From the NCBI RefSeq assembly GCF_035989285.1, contig NZ_CP108513.1, forward strand, positions 6,944,001-7,008,000: a stretch of 64,000 nucleotides of DNA. Direction: 5' to 3'. The notes under the pieces were generated by a model, which ran no database searches, was not told the origin of the DNA, and saw nothing but the letters and a program-made list of their open reading frames with translations. This stretch comes from Streptomyces sp. NBC_01235 (GTDB taxonomy: Bacteria > Actinomycetota > Actinomycetes > Streptomycetales > Streptomycetaceae). Positions 25,828 to 33,298 of this stretch are shown one piece after another (position 1 is the stretch's first letter; each line of letters starts with the position of its first letter). The translations under genes were made by a program, and so were the position numbers.

Positions 25828-27130
25828 CGAGGAACGCGCCGCCCGCGAGCAGCACCAGCAGCCCGCCGGTGATCGCCAGCGCGATCCACATGCCGCCGGA
25901 GCCGTCCTCGGTCACCGCGCCCGCCACCGGCTTCGCCGACACGTTCCCGGCCCCGCCGGCCTGCCCGGAGTCAGGGGAGGAGGACGGGTTCGCGCCGGGC
26001 TGCGCGCTGGCCTGCGCGGCGTCCTTCGGCGCGACCAGCTCACCCACCGGCGTCACCTTGCCGGTCGCCTGGAAGCCCCAGTCGAAGAGCTTGGCGGTCT
26101 CCTTGTAGACCTCGTTGTGGTCGGTCTTCGCCGGGTTCATGACCGTCACCAGCAACACCTTGCCGCCGCGCTCCGCGACGCCGGTGAAGGTGGCGCCCGC
26201 GTTGGTGGTGTTGCCGTTCTTGACGCCCGCGATGCCCGGGTACTGCGAGATGTCGTAGTCGCCGGCGAGCAGCCGGTTGGTGTTCTGGATCTCGAAGGTC
26301 GAGCGGGTCGTCTTGCCCTTCTTCTTCGTCGTCGCGCCCGGGAACTTCGCCGAGACGGTCGAGCAGTACTCCCGGAAGTCCTTCTTCTGCAGACCCGAGC
26401 GGGCGAACAGGGTCAGGTCGTACGCCGAGGAGACCTGGCCGGAGGCGTCGTAGCCGTCGGGGGAGACGACGTGCGTGTCGAGGGCCTGGAGCTCCTCGGC
26501 ATGCTCGTTCATCTCCTTCACCGTGTTGGGAACGCCGCCGTTCATCGCCGACAGCACGTGCACCGCGTCGTTGCCGGAGCGCAGGAAGACGCCGAGCCAC
26601 AGGTCGTGGACCGTATACGTCTCGCCCTCCTTTATGCCGACCAGGCTGGAACCCGACCCCATGCCGGCCAGGTCCTTCGGCTCGACCTTGTGCACGGTGG
26701 TCTTCGGGAACCTCGGCAGCACGGTGTCGGCGAACAGCATCTTCATCGTGCTCGCCGGGGGCAGCCGCCAGTGCGCGTTGTGCGAGGCGAGCACGTCCCC
26801 CGACTCGGCGTCCGCGACGATCCACGACCGGGCGGTGAGGTCCTTGGGCAGCACCGGCGCGCCGCCCGCGATCGCCACCTGCGTCCCGGCCTGCCCGAGC
26901 CGCGTGCCGCCCACCGTCGACATGTTCGCCGGGGGAGTGGCCGACGGGGAGCCACTGGCCGACGGCGCGGGTGACTTGCCGGTCGACGGCGACGGTGTCG
27001 TCGACGGTGACGTACTGGGCGACGGTGTCGGTGAAGGACTCGGAGCCGCCGAAGAGACGGGCGCGGTCAGCGCGAGGGACGCGAGGGTCGCGGAGGTGAC
27101 CAGCAGGGATCGCCTGAAGGTCTGCTTCAT
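25781..27130 (-). CDS. D-alanyl-D-alanine carboxypeptidase (S11 family), membrane-anchored
   Basis: A 449-residue low-molecular-weight penicillin-binding protein that trims D-Ala from peptidoglycan stem peptides outside the cell. MKQTFRRSLLVTSATLASLAL leads to a signal peptide ending SSA, then a Pro/Ser/Thr-rich linker of about 45 residues. The active-site triad is visible as PASTMKML (SxxK), RSGNDA (SxN) and GVKNGNTTNAG, where the usual KTG is KNG. The C-terminus carries an Ala/Pro-rich spacer, a transmembrane helix (MWIALAITGGLLVLLAGGAFLV) and a basic tail. The start at 27130 follows a leader without a clear ribosome-binding site. It is convergent with the YihY gene. Confidence 0.92.
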   Translation of the reverse strand: MKQTFRRSLLVTSATLASLALTAPVSSAAPSPSPTPSPSTSPSTTPSPSTGKSPAPSASGSPSATPPANMSTVGGTRLGQAGTQVAIAGGAPVLPKDLTARSWIVADAESGDVLASHNAHWRLPPASTMKMLFADTVLPRFPKTTVHKVEPKDLAGMGSGSSLVGIKEGETYTVHDLWLGVFLRSGNDAVHVLSAMNGGVPNTVKEMNEHAEELQALDTHVVSPDGYDASGQVSSAYDLTLFARSGLQKKDFREYCSTVSAKFPGATTKKKGKTTRSTFEIQNTNRLLAGDYDISQYPGIAGVKNGNTTNAGATFTGVAERGGKVLLVTVMNPAKTDHNEVYKETAKLFDWGFQATGKVTPVGELVAPKDAAQASAQPGANPSSSPDSGQAGGAGNVSAKPVAGAVTEDGSGGMWIALAITGGLLVLLAGGAFLVNRRWPLPDLVRRRR

Positions 27131-27233
27131 GGGTGCGGGCACGACGGAGAACGTACCCGGCACGCGACGGGAAGTCCCGCCACCCTCCCCACCCCGGTCA
27201 CGGAACCGGACACCGGGCGGCGATACTGAACGC

Positions 27234-27473
27234 ATGAAGCTCAGCCGCCCCGTCTCCTGGTTCCTGCTCGCCTTCGGGGTGTGGAGCTGGGTCATCTGGG
27301 TCACTTTCGTCAAAAACCTGGTCAAGGACAGCAGCGGGCTCGCCTTCGACGACGGCGACCCCACGGCGTACTTCTGGGTGCACCTGACGCTGGCTGTGGT
27401 CTCCTTCGTATTGGGGACGGTCGTCGGGGCCATCGGGTTGCGTGGTCTGCGCGCACTGCGTCGGACGTCATGA
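27234..27473 (+). CDS. Small two-helix membrane protein (SCO-type hypothetical)
   Basis: A 79-residue protein with two hydrophobic segments, PVSWFLLAFGVWSWVIWVTFV and VHLTLAVVSFVLGTVVGAIGLRGL, joined by an acidic loop (LVKDSSGLAFDDGDPTAY). The C-terminus is basic. Its TGA overlaps the ATG of the metallophosphoesterase (ATGA), so both are translated together. This makes a role connected with that membrane enzyme plausible. I do not recognise a named family beyond conserved actinomycete membrane proteins. Confidence 0.8.
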   Translation: MKLSRPVSWFLLAFGVWSWVIWVTFVKNLVKDSSGLAFDDGDPTAYFWVHLTLAVVSFVLGTVVGAIGLRGLRALRRTS

Positions 27474-29176
27474 CGACGCTGATCCTCTTCGCGCTGCTCG
27501 CGCTGACGGTGCTGGTCGCGGCCAACTGGTACCTGTGGCGCCGCCTGTTCCGCGACACGACCCGCGGCTCCGGCTGGGCGCGGCGCGGCGGCGCGGTGCT
27601 GGTCGCGGGCGGCTGGGTGCTGGCGATCGGCGCCCTGGTCGCCGAACGCGCCGGCGCCCCCTTCTGGCTCCAGCGCACCCTGGCATGGCCGGGCTTCCTG
27701 TGGCTGGCGCTGTCGATATACCTGCTGCTGGGGGTGCTCGTCGGCGACGCCGTACGGCCGCTGCTGCGCCGCTTCCTGGAGAAGCGGGCGCGCGCCGGGG
27801 CGCCTGCCGAGACGTCCGTCTCACACCCGCACCCGGAACCGCTCCCGATGGGAGCGCCCGCCCCCGGTCAGCCCGCGCCCGGTCAGCCGACTCTCGGTCA
27901 GCCTGCGGCCGGTCAGCCCGCGGCCGGTCAGCCGACTCCTGGTCAGCCTGCGGCCGGTCAGCCGACTCTCGGTCAGCCTGCGGCCGGTCAGCCGACTCCC
28001 GGTCAGTCCGCGGCCGGTCAGCCTGCGGCCGGTCAGCCGACTCCCGGTCAGTCCGCGGCCGGTCAGCCTGCGGCCGGTCAGCCGACTCCCGGTCAGCCCG
28101 CGCCTGGTCAGCCTGCGGCCGGTCAGCCTGCGGCCGGTCAGCCCGCCCCCGGTCAGCCGGAGTCCGAGCAGTCTGCACCCGGTCAGCCGGAGTCCTGGCA
28201 GTCTGCCCCCGAGCGGCCGGAGCCGGTCCCGGTGGGGGCGCCCGCGCCCGAGCAGCCTGCCGTCGGTCGGTCGACTGCCGGACGGCCCGCGCCCGAGCAG
28301 CCGGCGGGCAGGAAGCTCGGCGCAGGGGAGCCGGTGTCCGAGACTTCGGCACCCTCCCGCCGGCTCTTCGTCTCCCGTGTCCTGGCCGGCGCGGCGGCCG
28401 CGGCCGCCGTCGGGACCGTCGGCTACGGCACGTACGGCGTCCTGCGCGGCCCCCGGGTCAAGCGGGTCACCGTCCCCCTCGCCAAGCTCCCGCGCGCCGC
28501 CCACGGCTACCGGATCGCGGTCGTCAGCGACATCCACCTCGGACCGATCCTCGGCCGGGGCTTCGCGCAGCAGGTCGTCGACACGATCAACGCGACGCAG
28601 CCCGACCTGATCGCCGTCGTCGGCGACCTGGTCGACGGCAGCGTGAAGGACCTGGGCCCGGCCGCCGCCCCGCTCGCGCGGCTGAAGGCCCGTCACGGCA
28701 GCTTCTTCGTCACCGGCAACCACGAGTACTTCTCCGGCGCCGAACAGTGGGTCGAGGAGGTGCGGCGGCTCGGCCTGAACCCCCTGGAGAACGCCCGCAC
28801 CGAACTCCCCTGGTTCGACCTGGCCGGCGTCAACGACATCGCCGGCGAGAGCGAGGGCCAGGGCCCCGACTTCACCCGGGCGCTCGGCGACCGGGACACC
28901 AGGCGTGCGTGCGTGCTCCTCGCCCACCAGCCGGTCCAGATCCACGACGCCGTCGACCACGGCGTCGACCTCCAGCTCTCCGGCCACACCCACGGCGGCC
29001 AGCTGTGGCCCGGCAACTTCATCGCGGCGGCGGCCAATCCGACCGTCGCCGGCCTGGAGCGCTACGGCGACACGCAGCTGTACGTGTCCCGGGGCGCGGG
29101 CGCCTGGGGCCCGCCCACCAGGGTGGGCGCCCCGTCGGACATCACCGTCGTCGAACTGGCCGCGGCACAGGCCTGA
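27470..29176 (+). CDS. Membrane-bound metallophosphoesterase with GQPxx repeats
   Basis: A 568-residue protein. The first about 100 residues hold three hydrophobic helices, then comes a long repeat of the pentapeptide GQPAA/GQPTP (residues about 132-250). After a further hydrophobic segment (VLAGAAAAAAVGTVGYGTYGVL), residues about 330-565 form a calcineurin-like phosphoesterase. Metal ligands are visible in VVSDIHLGP, GDLVDG, GNHEYFSG, LAHQP and LSGHTHGGQLWP, as in the YkuE/YaeI branch. YaeI-type enzymes hydrolyse UDP-diacylglucosamine or related phosphoesters; the substrate here is unknown. The ATG at 27470 overlaps the small membrane protein stop. Confidence 0.88.
   Translation: MTTLILFALLALTVLVAANWYLWRRLFRDTTRGSGWARRGGAVLVAGGWVLAIGALVAERAGAPFWLQRTLAWPGFLWLALSIYLLLGVLVGDAVRPLLRRFLEKRARAGAPAETSVSHPHPEPLPMGAPAPGQPAPGQPTLGQPAAGQPAAGQPTPGQPAAGQPTLGQPAAGQPTPGQSAAGQPAAGQPTPGQSAAGQPAAGQPTPGQPAPGQPAAGQPAAGQPAPGQPESEQSAPGQPESWQSAPERPEPVPVGAPAPEQPAVGRSTAGRPAPEQPAGRKLGAGEPVSETSAPSRRLFVSRVLAGAAAAAAVGTVGYGTYGVLRGPRVKRVTVPLAKLPRAAHGYRIAVVSDIHLGPILGRGFAQQVVDTINATQPDLIAVVGDLVDGSVKDLGPAAAPLARLKARHGSFFVTGNHEYFSGAEQWVEEVRRLGLNPLENARTELPWFDLAGVNDIAGESEGQGPDFTRALGDRDTRRACVLLAHQPVQIHDAVDHGVDLQLSGHTHGGQLWPGNFIAAAANPTVAGLERYGDTQLYVSRGAGAWGPPTRVGAPSDITVVELAAAQA
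27865..28217 (+). repeat. 15-bp tandem repeat encoding GQPxx pentapeptides
   Basis: Units of the type GGTCAGCCNNCGNCC recur head to tail about 20 times, followed by three degenerate copies. The last two positions of the peptide vary among AA, TP, TL, AP and ES. Higher-order pairs (GQPTP-GQSAA-GQPAA) also repeat, which suggests growth by unequal exchange. The frame is preserved throughout. Confidence 0.9.
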
Positions 29177-29303
29177 CGGAAGCCGGGGGGAGAGTCCCGA
29201 GGGGGTGGACGGAGATGAGGGAGAACCTGTGGAGGAGCTGTGAAACCCGGCGGAAACACCGCGTCGGTAAGTTCTTTCTCATCTCGCCAGATTCCTCTTC
29301 CCC

Positions 29304-29318
29304 CACGCGAAACGCGTG
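29304..29318. promoter_or_regulatory. Palindrome upstream of solute-binding protein gene
   Basis: CACGCG-AAA-CGCGTG is a perfect 6-base inverted repeat about 90 bases before the ATG of the family-5 binding protein. It could be an operator. No repeat partner is seen, so this is tentative. Confidence 0.3.
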
Positions 29319-29404
29319 TGATTAGGTGAGCCCGCCGCCAAGGGGAGTGGCACTTTTTTGTGGACTGGGCCCAGCTCGCGGGCCTGGGGAGGCAGGGCAT
29401 CACC

Positions 29405-30958
29405 ATGCGATCGGTTCGCATGCGGATACTCGTGACGCTGCTGGTTCTCGCGGTCGTCGGAGTGGGCGGCTGGCAGCTGCTGCCGTCGCAGGAGAACAAC
29501 GCCGCCACCATCACGGTCGGCACGACGGACACCGTCACCTCGCTGGACCCGGCCGGCGCCTACGACGCCGGCTCCTGGGCACTGTTCAGCAACGTCTTCC
29601 AGTCGCTGCTGACGTACGAGCCGGGCGGCGTCTCGCCCGTGCCGGACGCGGCCAAGAGCTGTTCCTTCGCGAAGGGCAGTCTGGTCACGTACACGTGCGA
29701 GCTGCGCGACGACCTCACCTTCCCCGGCGGTGGCAAGGCGACGGCCGAGGACGTGAAGTTCTCCTTCGACCGGGTCAAGAAGATCAACTCGGATGTGGGT
29801 CCGGCGTCCCTGTTCTCCACCCTGAAATCGGTGGACGCCAAGGGCCTGACCGTGACCTTCCACCTGTCGGCGCCGGACGCCACGTTCCCGTTCAAGGTGG
29901 CCACCGGAGCCGGCTCGATCGTGGACCACACCCGCTACCCGGCGGACGCGCTGCGCACCGGCAACGATGTCGACGGCACCGGCCCGTACGAGCTGACGGG
30001 GTACACGAAGGCCAAGAAGGTCCTGCTGTCGCCCAACTCGCACTACAAGGGCGCGGTCTCCACCGGCTCGCCCGTCGAGCTGCGCTACTACTCCGACCCC
30101 GACGCCCTGGAGAAGGCGTGGAAGGCCAAGGAGGTCGAGGCCGCCACCCGGCAGCTGCCGCCCGCGGTCCTCGCCGCCCTCAACACCAGTGACCCCAACC
30201 AGCGCGTGACCGAGGCGGACAGCTCCGAGACCCGCAACCTGTACTTCGACACCCGCTCCGGCTCGCCGCTGCACGACGCGGACGTCCGCAAGGCGATGGC
30301 CTGGCTGATCGACCGTGAGCAGCTGGCGTCGACCGTGTACGACGGGACCGTCGAGCCGCTGTACTCGCTCGTCCCGACCGGCATCACCGGCCACACCACC
30401 TCCTTCTTCGACGCCTACCCGGACCAGAACTCCGAGAAGGCCCGCAAGCTCCTGGAGAAGGCAGGCGTCAGCATCCCGGTGAGCTTCACCTACGGCTACG
30501 GCCTGGGCAGCGGCGCCGCGGCCGACGAGGCCAAGGAGCTCAAGCGGCAGCTGGAGGCCGGCGGCCTGTTCAAGGTGAACGTCAAGGGTTACGAGTGGAC
30601 CGACTTCCAGAAGCGGTGGGCCACCGGCAAGCTCGACGCGTACGCCGTCGGCTGGGTCGCCGACTACCCCGACCCGGACACCTTCGCGGCCCCGCTCGTC
30701 GGCACCGGCTCCACCATGAACACCGGCTACAGCAGCAAGGCCGTCGACAACTACATCGCCGACAGCCGGCAGTTCGCCGACCGCAGCCGGGGCGCCGACG
30801 ACTTCCGTGACCTCCAGCAGGTCATCGCCGAGGACGTGCCGGTCATTCCGCTGTGGCAGCGCAAGGAGTACGTCGTCACCAGCGCGGACGTCGGCGGCGG
30901 CCAGTACCTGGCGGACGGCAACGGCGTGTTCCGCCTCTGGAAGCTCGACTGGATCTGA
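29405..30958 (+). CDS. ABC transporter substrate-binding protein, family 5
   Basis: A 517-residue extracytoplasmic solute-binding protein of the oligopeptide/nickel class. After an N-terminal hydrophobic segment (MRILVTLLVLAVVGVGGW) without a lipobox Cys, it has the family features TVGTTDTVTSLDPAGAYDAGSW, VTYTCELRDDLTFPGGGKATAEDVKFSFDRV, DGTGPYELTGY and the C-terminal VIAEDVPVIPLWQRKEYVVT. No permease or ATPase genes adjoin it, so it is an orphan receptor that must use a transporter encoded elsewhere or have a sensing role. The ATG at 29405 is chosen over an upstream ATG at 29360 because it begins the signal segment. The downstream two-component genes are convergent. Confidence 0.88.
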   Translation: MRSVRMRILVTLLVLAVVGVGGWQLLPSQENNAATITVGTTDTVTSLDPAGAYDAGSWALFSNVFQSLLTYEPGGVSPVPDAAKSCSFAKGSLVTYTCELRDDLTFPGGGKATAEDVKFSFDRVKKINSDVGPASLFSTLKSVDAKGLTVTFHLSAPDATFPFKVATGAGSIVDHTRYPADALRTGNDVDGTGPYELTGYTKAKKVLLSPNSHYKGAVSTGSPVELRYYSDPDALEKAWKAKEVEAATRQLPPAVLAALNTSDPNQRVTEADSSETRNLYFDTRSGSPLHDADVRKAMAWLIDREQLASTVYDGTVEPLYSLVPTGITGHTTSFFDAYPDQNSEKARKLLEKAGVSIPVSFTYGYGLGSGAAADEAKELKRQLEAGGLFKVNVKGYEWTDFQKRWATGKLDAYAVGWVADYPDPDTFAAPLVGTGSTMNTGYSSKAVDNYIADSRQFADRSRGADDFRDLQQVIAEDVPVIPLWQRKEYVVTSADVGGGQYLADGNGVFRLWKLDWI

Positions 30959-31008
30959 GTCGTCCCCCTCCCGGTGTGCGGGCTCGATCCCGCGCGCCGG
31001 GCATGTGC

Positions 31009-32454
31009 TCAGCCGCAGACCTCCGGTCGAGTCGGGAGTTCCACCGTCACTGCCAGGCCTTCGCCCGGTGCCGTCCGTACGTTCACCTCGCCGCCGTGTG
31101 CCTGGACGACGCCCTGCACGATCGCCAGGCCCAGCCCGCTGCCCGCGCCGCCGCCGGCGCGGAAGAAGCGGTCGAAGACGCGCGCCGCGTCCTCCGCGCC
31201 CAGCCCCGGGCCCTTGTCCTCGACCGACAGCCGCACCACCCCGTCCACGCGCTCCGCCCCCAGCCGCACCGGCACGTCGGCGGGCGTGTGCGTGCGCACG
31301 TTGGCCACGAGGTTGCCCAGCACCTGTCGCAGCCCCGACTCGTCGGCCCGTACCAGCAGCGCCCCGTCGGCCTCGACCGTGACCGGCCGTCCGGGCTGCT
31401 GCGCCCGCAGGTCCTGCGCCGCGTCCCGCACCAGACGGCTCACGTCCACGTTGCGCAGCCGCAGTTCGGGCCGCTGGTCGAGGCGGGCCAGCGTGAGCAG
31501 CTCGTCGACGAGCCGGCCCATGCGGTCCACCTCGCCGTTCATCCGGTCCCAGGCCCGCCGCCGCTCGTCCGGCTCGACCAGCATCCCCTGGTCGTACAGC
31601 TGGAGGTAGCCGCGGATCGCGGAGAGCGGGGTGCGCAGCTCGTGCGAGGCGTCGGCGACGAAGCGGCGCAGCTGGGCCGCGCTGCGCTCGCGCGTGCGGT
31701 ACGCCGTCTCCACCTGATGGAGCATGGAGTTCAGGGCGAGCCGCAGCTGTTCCACCTCCTGGGTGGGGTGGTGGCTGGAGGGCACCCGCCGGGTCAGGTC
31801 CCCCTCGGCTATCGCCGACGACGTCTCCACCATGTCCTCCAGCGGCCGCATCCGCCGTCGCACGCTGAACAGGGTCAGACAGGCGAGCAGGGCCAGCAGC
31901 AGCGTGCCGACGGCGAGATCGAGCTTCAGGGCTTTCGCTATGCCCTTGTGGAGGGCGTCCGTCGAGGTCGCCAGCAGGATGTACGTGCCGTCGGAGAGCC
32001 GGGTGGCCGTCACCCGGTAGGCGGCGTCGTGCACGGTCACGTCGTGCGGGTCGGCGTCCCGCGTGAGCGCGCCCGGGTCGGCCACGGCGTCCGCGAGGCC
32101 GAGCTGGGCCTCGGTCGGCTTGATGCCGAAGAGGGGCAGGGCCTTGCCCTTGCCGTCCACGGCGGTGAAGACGGAGTCCGGCGCGGGCCGGTCGTCCGCG
32201 TAATCGGGCAGCAGCCGGTCGCGGACGAAGCCGAGGACGCTCAGCGAGTCGATCTGCCGCATGGTGAGCTGCGAACTCCCCAGGGACGACCGCGTCTTGG
32301 TCAGTTCGGAGTCGACCTGGTCCAGGAGGTAGTGCCGCATCGCCATGAGGCTGATGGCGGTGGCGGCGACGATGCCGAGCGCGAGCAGCCCCACGTTCGC
32401 CGCCGTCAGCTTGCCCCGCAGGGAGTGGATGCCGTGCCGGTGCACCCGCCTCAT
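31009..32454 (-). CDS. Sensor histidine kinase
   Basis: A 481-residue membrane kinase. It has two transmembrane helices (about residues 17-37 and 175-198) flanking an extracytoplasmic region of about 135 residues, then a HAMP domain (RRMRPLEDMVETSSAIAEGDLTRRV). The H-box VADASHELRTPLSAIRG follows with the phosphorylated His271. The ATPase domain shows the N-box GNLVANVRTHT (family NLLxNAxxHT), VEDKGPGLG and GAGSGLGLAIVQGVVQAHGG. It overlaps the response regulator stop by four bases (ATGA), being the second gene of the pair. The adjacent divergent MMPL transporter is a plausible target. The signal is unknown. Confidence 0.94.
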   Translation of the reverse strand: MRRVHRHGIHSLRGKLTAANVGLLALGIVAATAISLMAMRHYLLDQVDSELTKTRSSLGSSQLTMRQIDSLSVLGFVRDRLLPDYADDRPAPDSVFTAVDGKGKALPLFGIKPTEAQLGLADAVADPGALTRDADPHDVTVHDAAYRVTATRLSDGTYILLATSTDALHKGIAKALKLDLAVGTLLLALLACLTLFSVRRRMRPLEDMVETSSAIAEGDLTRRVPSSHHPTQEVEQLRLALNSMLHQVETAYRTRERSAAQLRRFVADASHELRTPLSAIRGYLQLYDQGMLVEPDERRRAWDRMNGEVDRMGRLVDELLTLARLDQRPELRLRNVDVSRLVRDAAQDLRAQQPGRPVTVEADGALLVRADESGLRQVLGNLVANVRTHTPADVPVRLGAERVDGVVRLSVEDKGPGLGAEDAARVFDRFFRAGGGAGSGLGLAIVQGVVQAHGGEVNVRTAPGEGLAVTVELPTRPEVCG

Positions 32455-33140
32455 GCCAGCCCGTATCCCACGCCCCGCCGGGTGGTGATCACCGGTGGTC
32501 CCAGGCTGTCCAGCTTGCGCCGCAGATAGCTGATGTAGGTCTCGACGACCGTCGACTCCGGCGGGGTGTGCTCGTACTGCCAGACGTGCCGCAGAAGTTG
32601 CTCCTTGGGGACGATCCGGCCGCCGTTGCGGACCAGGAACCGCAGCAGCGCGTACTCGGTGGGGGTGAGCTCGACCGAGCGCCCCGCGCGGTGCACGCTG
32701 TACGTCGTCTCGTCCAGCTCCAGATCGCCGTAGCGCAGCGGCGGCCGCTGCGGCAGGACGTCGGCCGGCCGGGTGCGCCGCAGGACCGCCGTGATGCGGG
32801 CGATCACCACGTCGATGTCGAACGGCTTGGTGATGTAGTCGTCGCCGAAGCCGAGGGCGCCGACGATCTCCGCCGGCGCGTCCCGCGCGGTGAGGAACAC
32901 CAGCGCCAGGTCCGGCCTGCGGGCGCGCAGCTCACGCCCCAGCGCCCGGCCGTCGCCGTCCGGCAGCATCACGTCCAGCAGGGCCACGTCCGGCCGGGTG
33001 CGGTCGGCGAGGGCGAGGGCCTCGCGGACGGTGCCCGCCGTCATGACCTCGAAGCGGTGGTAGCGCAGGGCGATGGCGAGGACGTCCGCGATGCTCGGTT
33101 CGTCCTCCACGACCAGCACGGTGCCGGAAGCCGTCGTCAT
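32451..33140 (-). CDS. OmpR-family response regulator
   Basis: A 229-residue two-component regulator. The receiver domain has the acidic pair VVEDEPS, phosphoacceptor Asp56 in ALLDVMLPDGDG, and the conserved Thr and Lys in FLTARDA and ITKPFD. The C-terminal winged helix is OmpR/PhoB type, ending VVETYISYLRRKLDSLGPPVITTRRGVGYGLA. The ATG at 33140 opens MTTASGTVLVVEDEP. It is divergent from the MMPL transporter with 158 bases between, which suggests control of that exporter. It is co-transcribed with its kinase. Confidence 0.95.
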   Translation of the reverse strand: MTTASGTVLVVEDEPSIADVLAIALRYHRFEVMTAGTVREALALADRTRPDVALLDVMLPDGDGRALGRELRARRPDLALVFLTARDAPAEIVGALGFGDDYITKPFDIDVVIARITAVLRRTRPADVLPQRPPLRYGDLELDETTYSVHRAGRSVELTPTEYALLRFLVRNGGRIVPKEQLLRHVWQYEHTPPESTVVETYISYLRRKLDSLGPPVITTRRGVGYGLA

Positions 33141-33298
33141 GCCCCCAGTATCGACGGGCCCACCGACAATCCGGGCCGGTTCGCGCTTTGGAGTTCCTTG
33201 AGAGTCATGGCCATTGCATGTCCCCCGCGTGCGGCGCCGCCAATCCTGTTGCCCAGGACCTGGGGGGACCAACCGACTCTGAGTGAGGAGCTCGAATC

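Noticed and set aside
27865-28217. Regularly spaced repeats considered as a CRISPR array
   Set aside because: Units are 15 bases, contiguous without spacers and encode in-frame GQPxx peptides within a well-defined protein.
29304-29318. CACGCG-AAA-CGCGTG palindrome as a firm operator
   Set aside because: It is a single short palindrome of a kind expected by chance in GC-rich DNA; kept only as a low-confidence feature.
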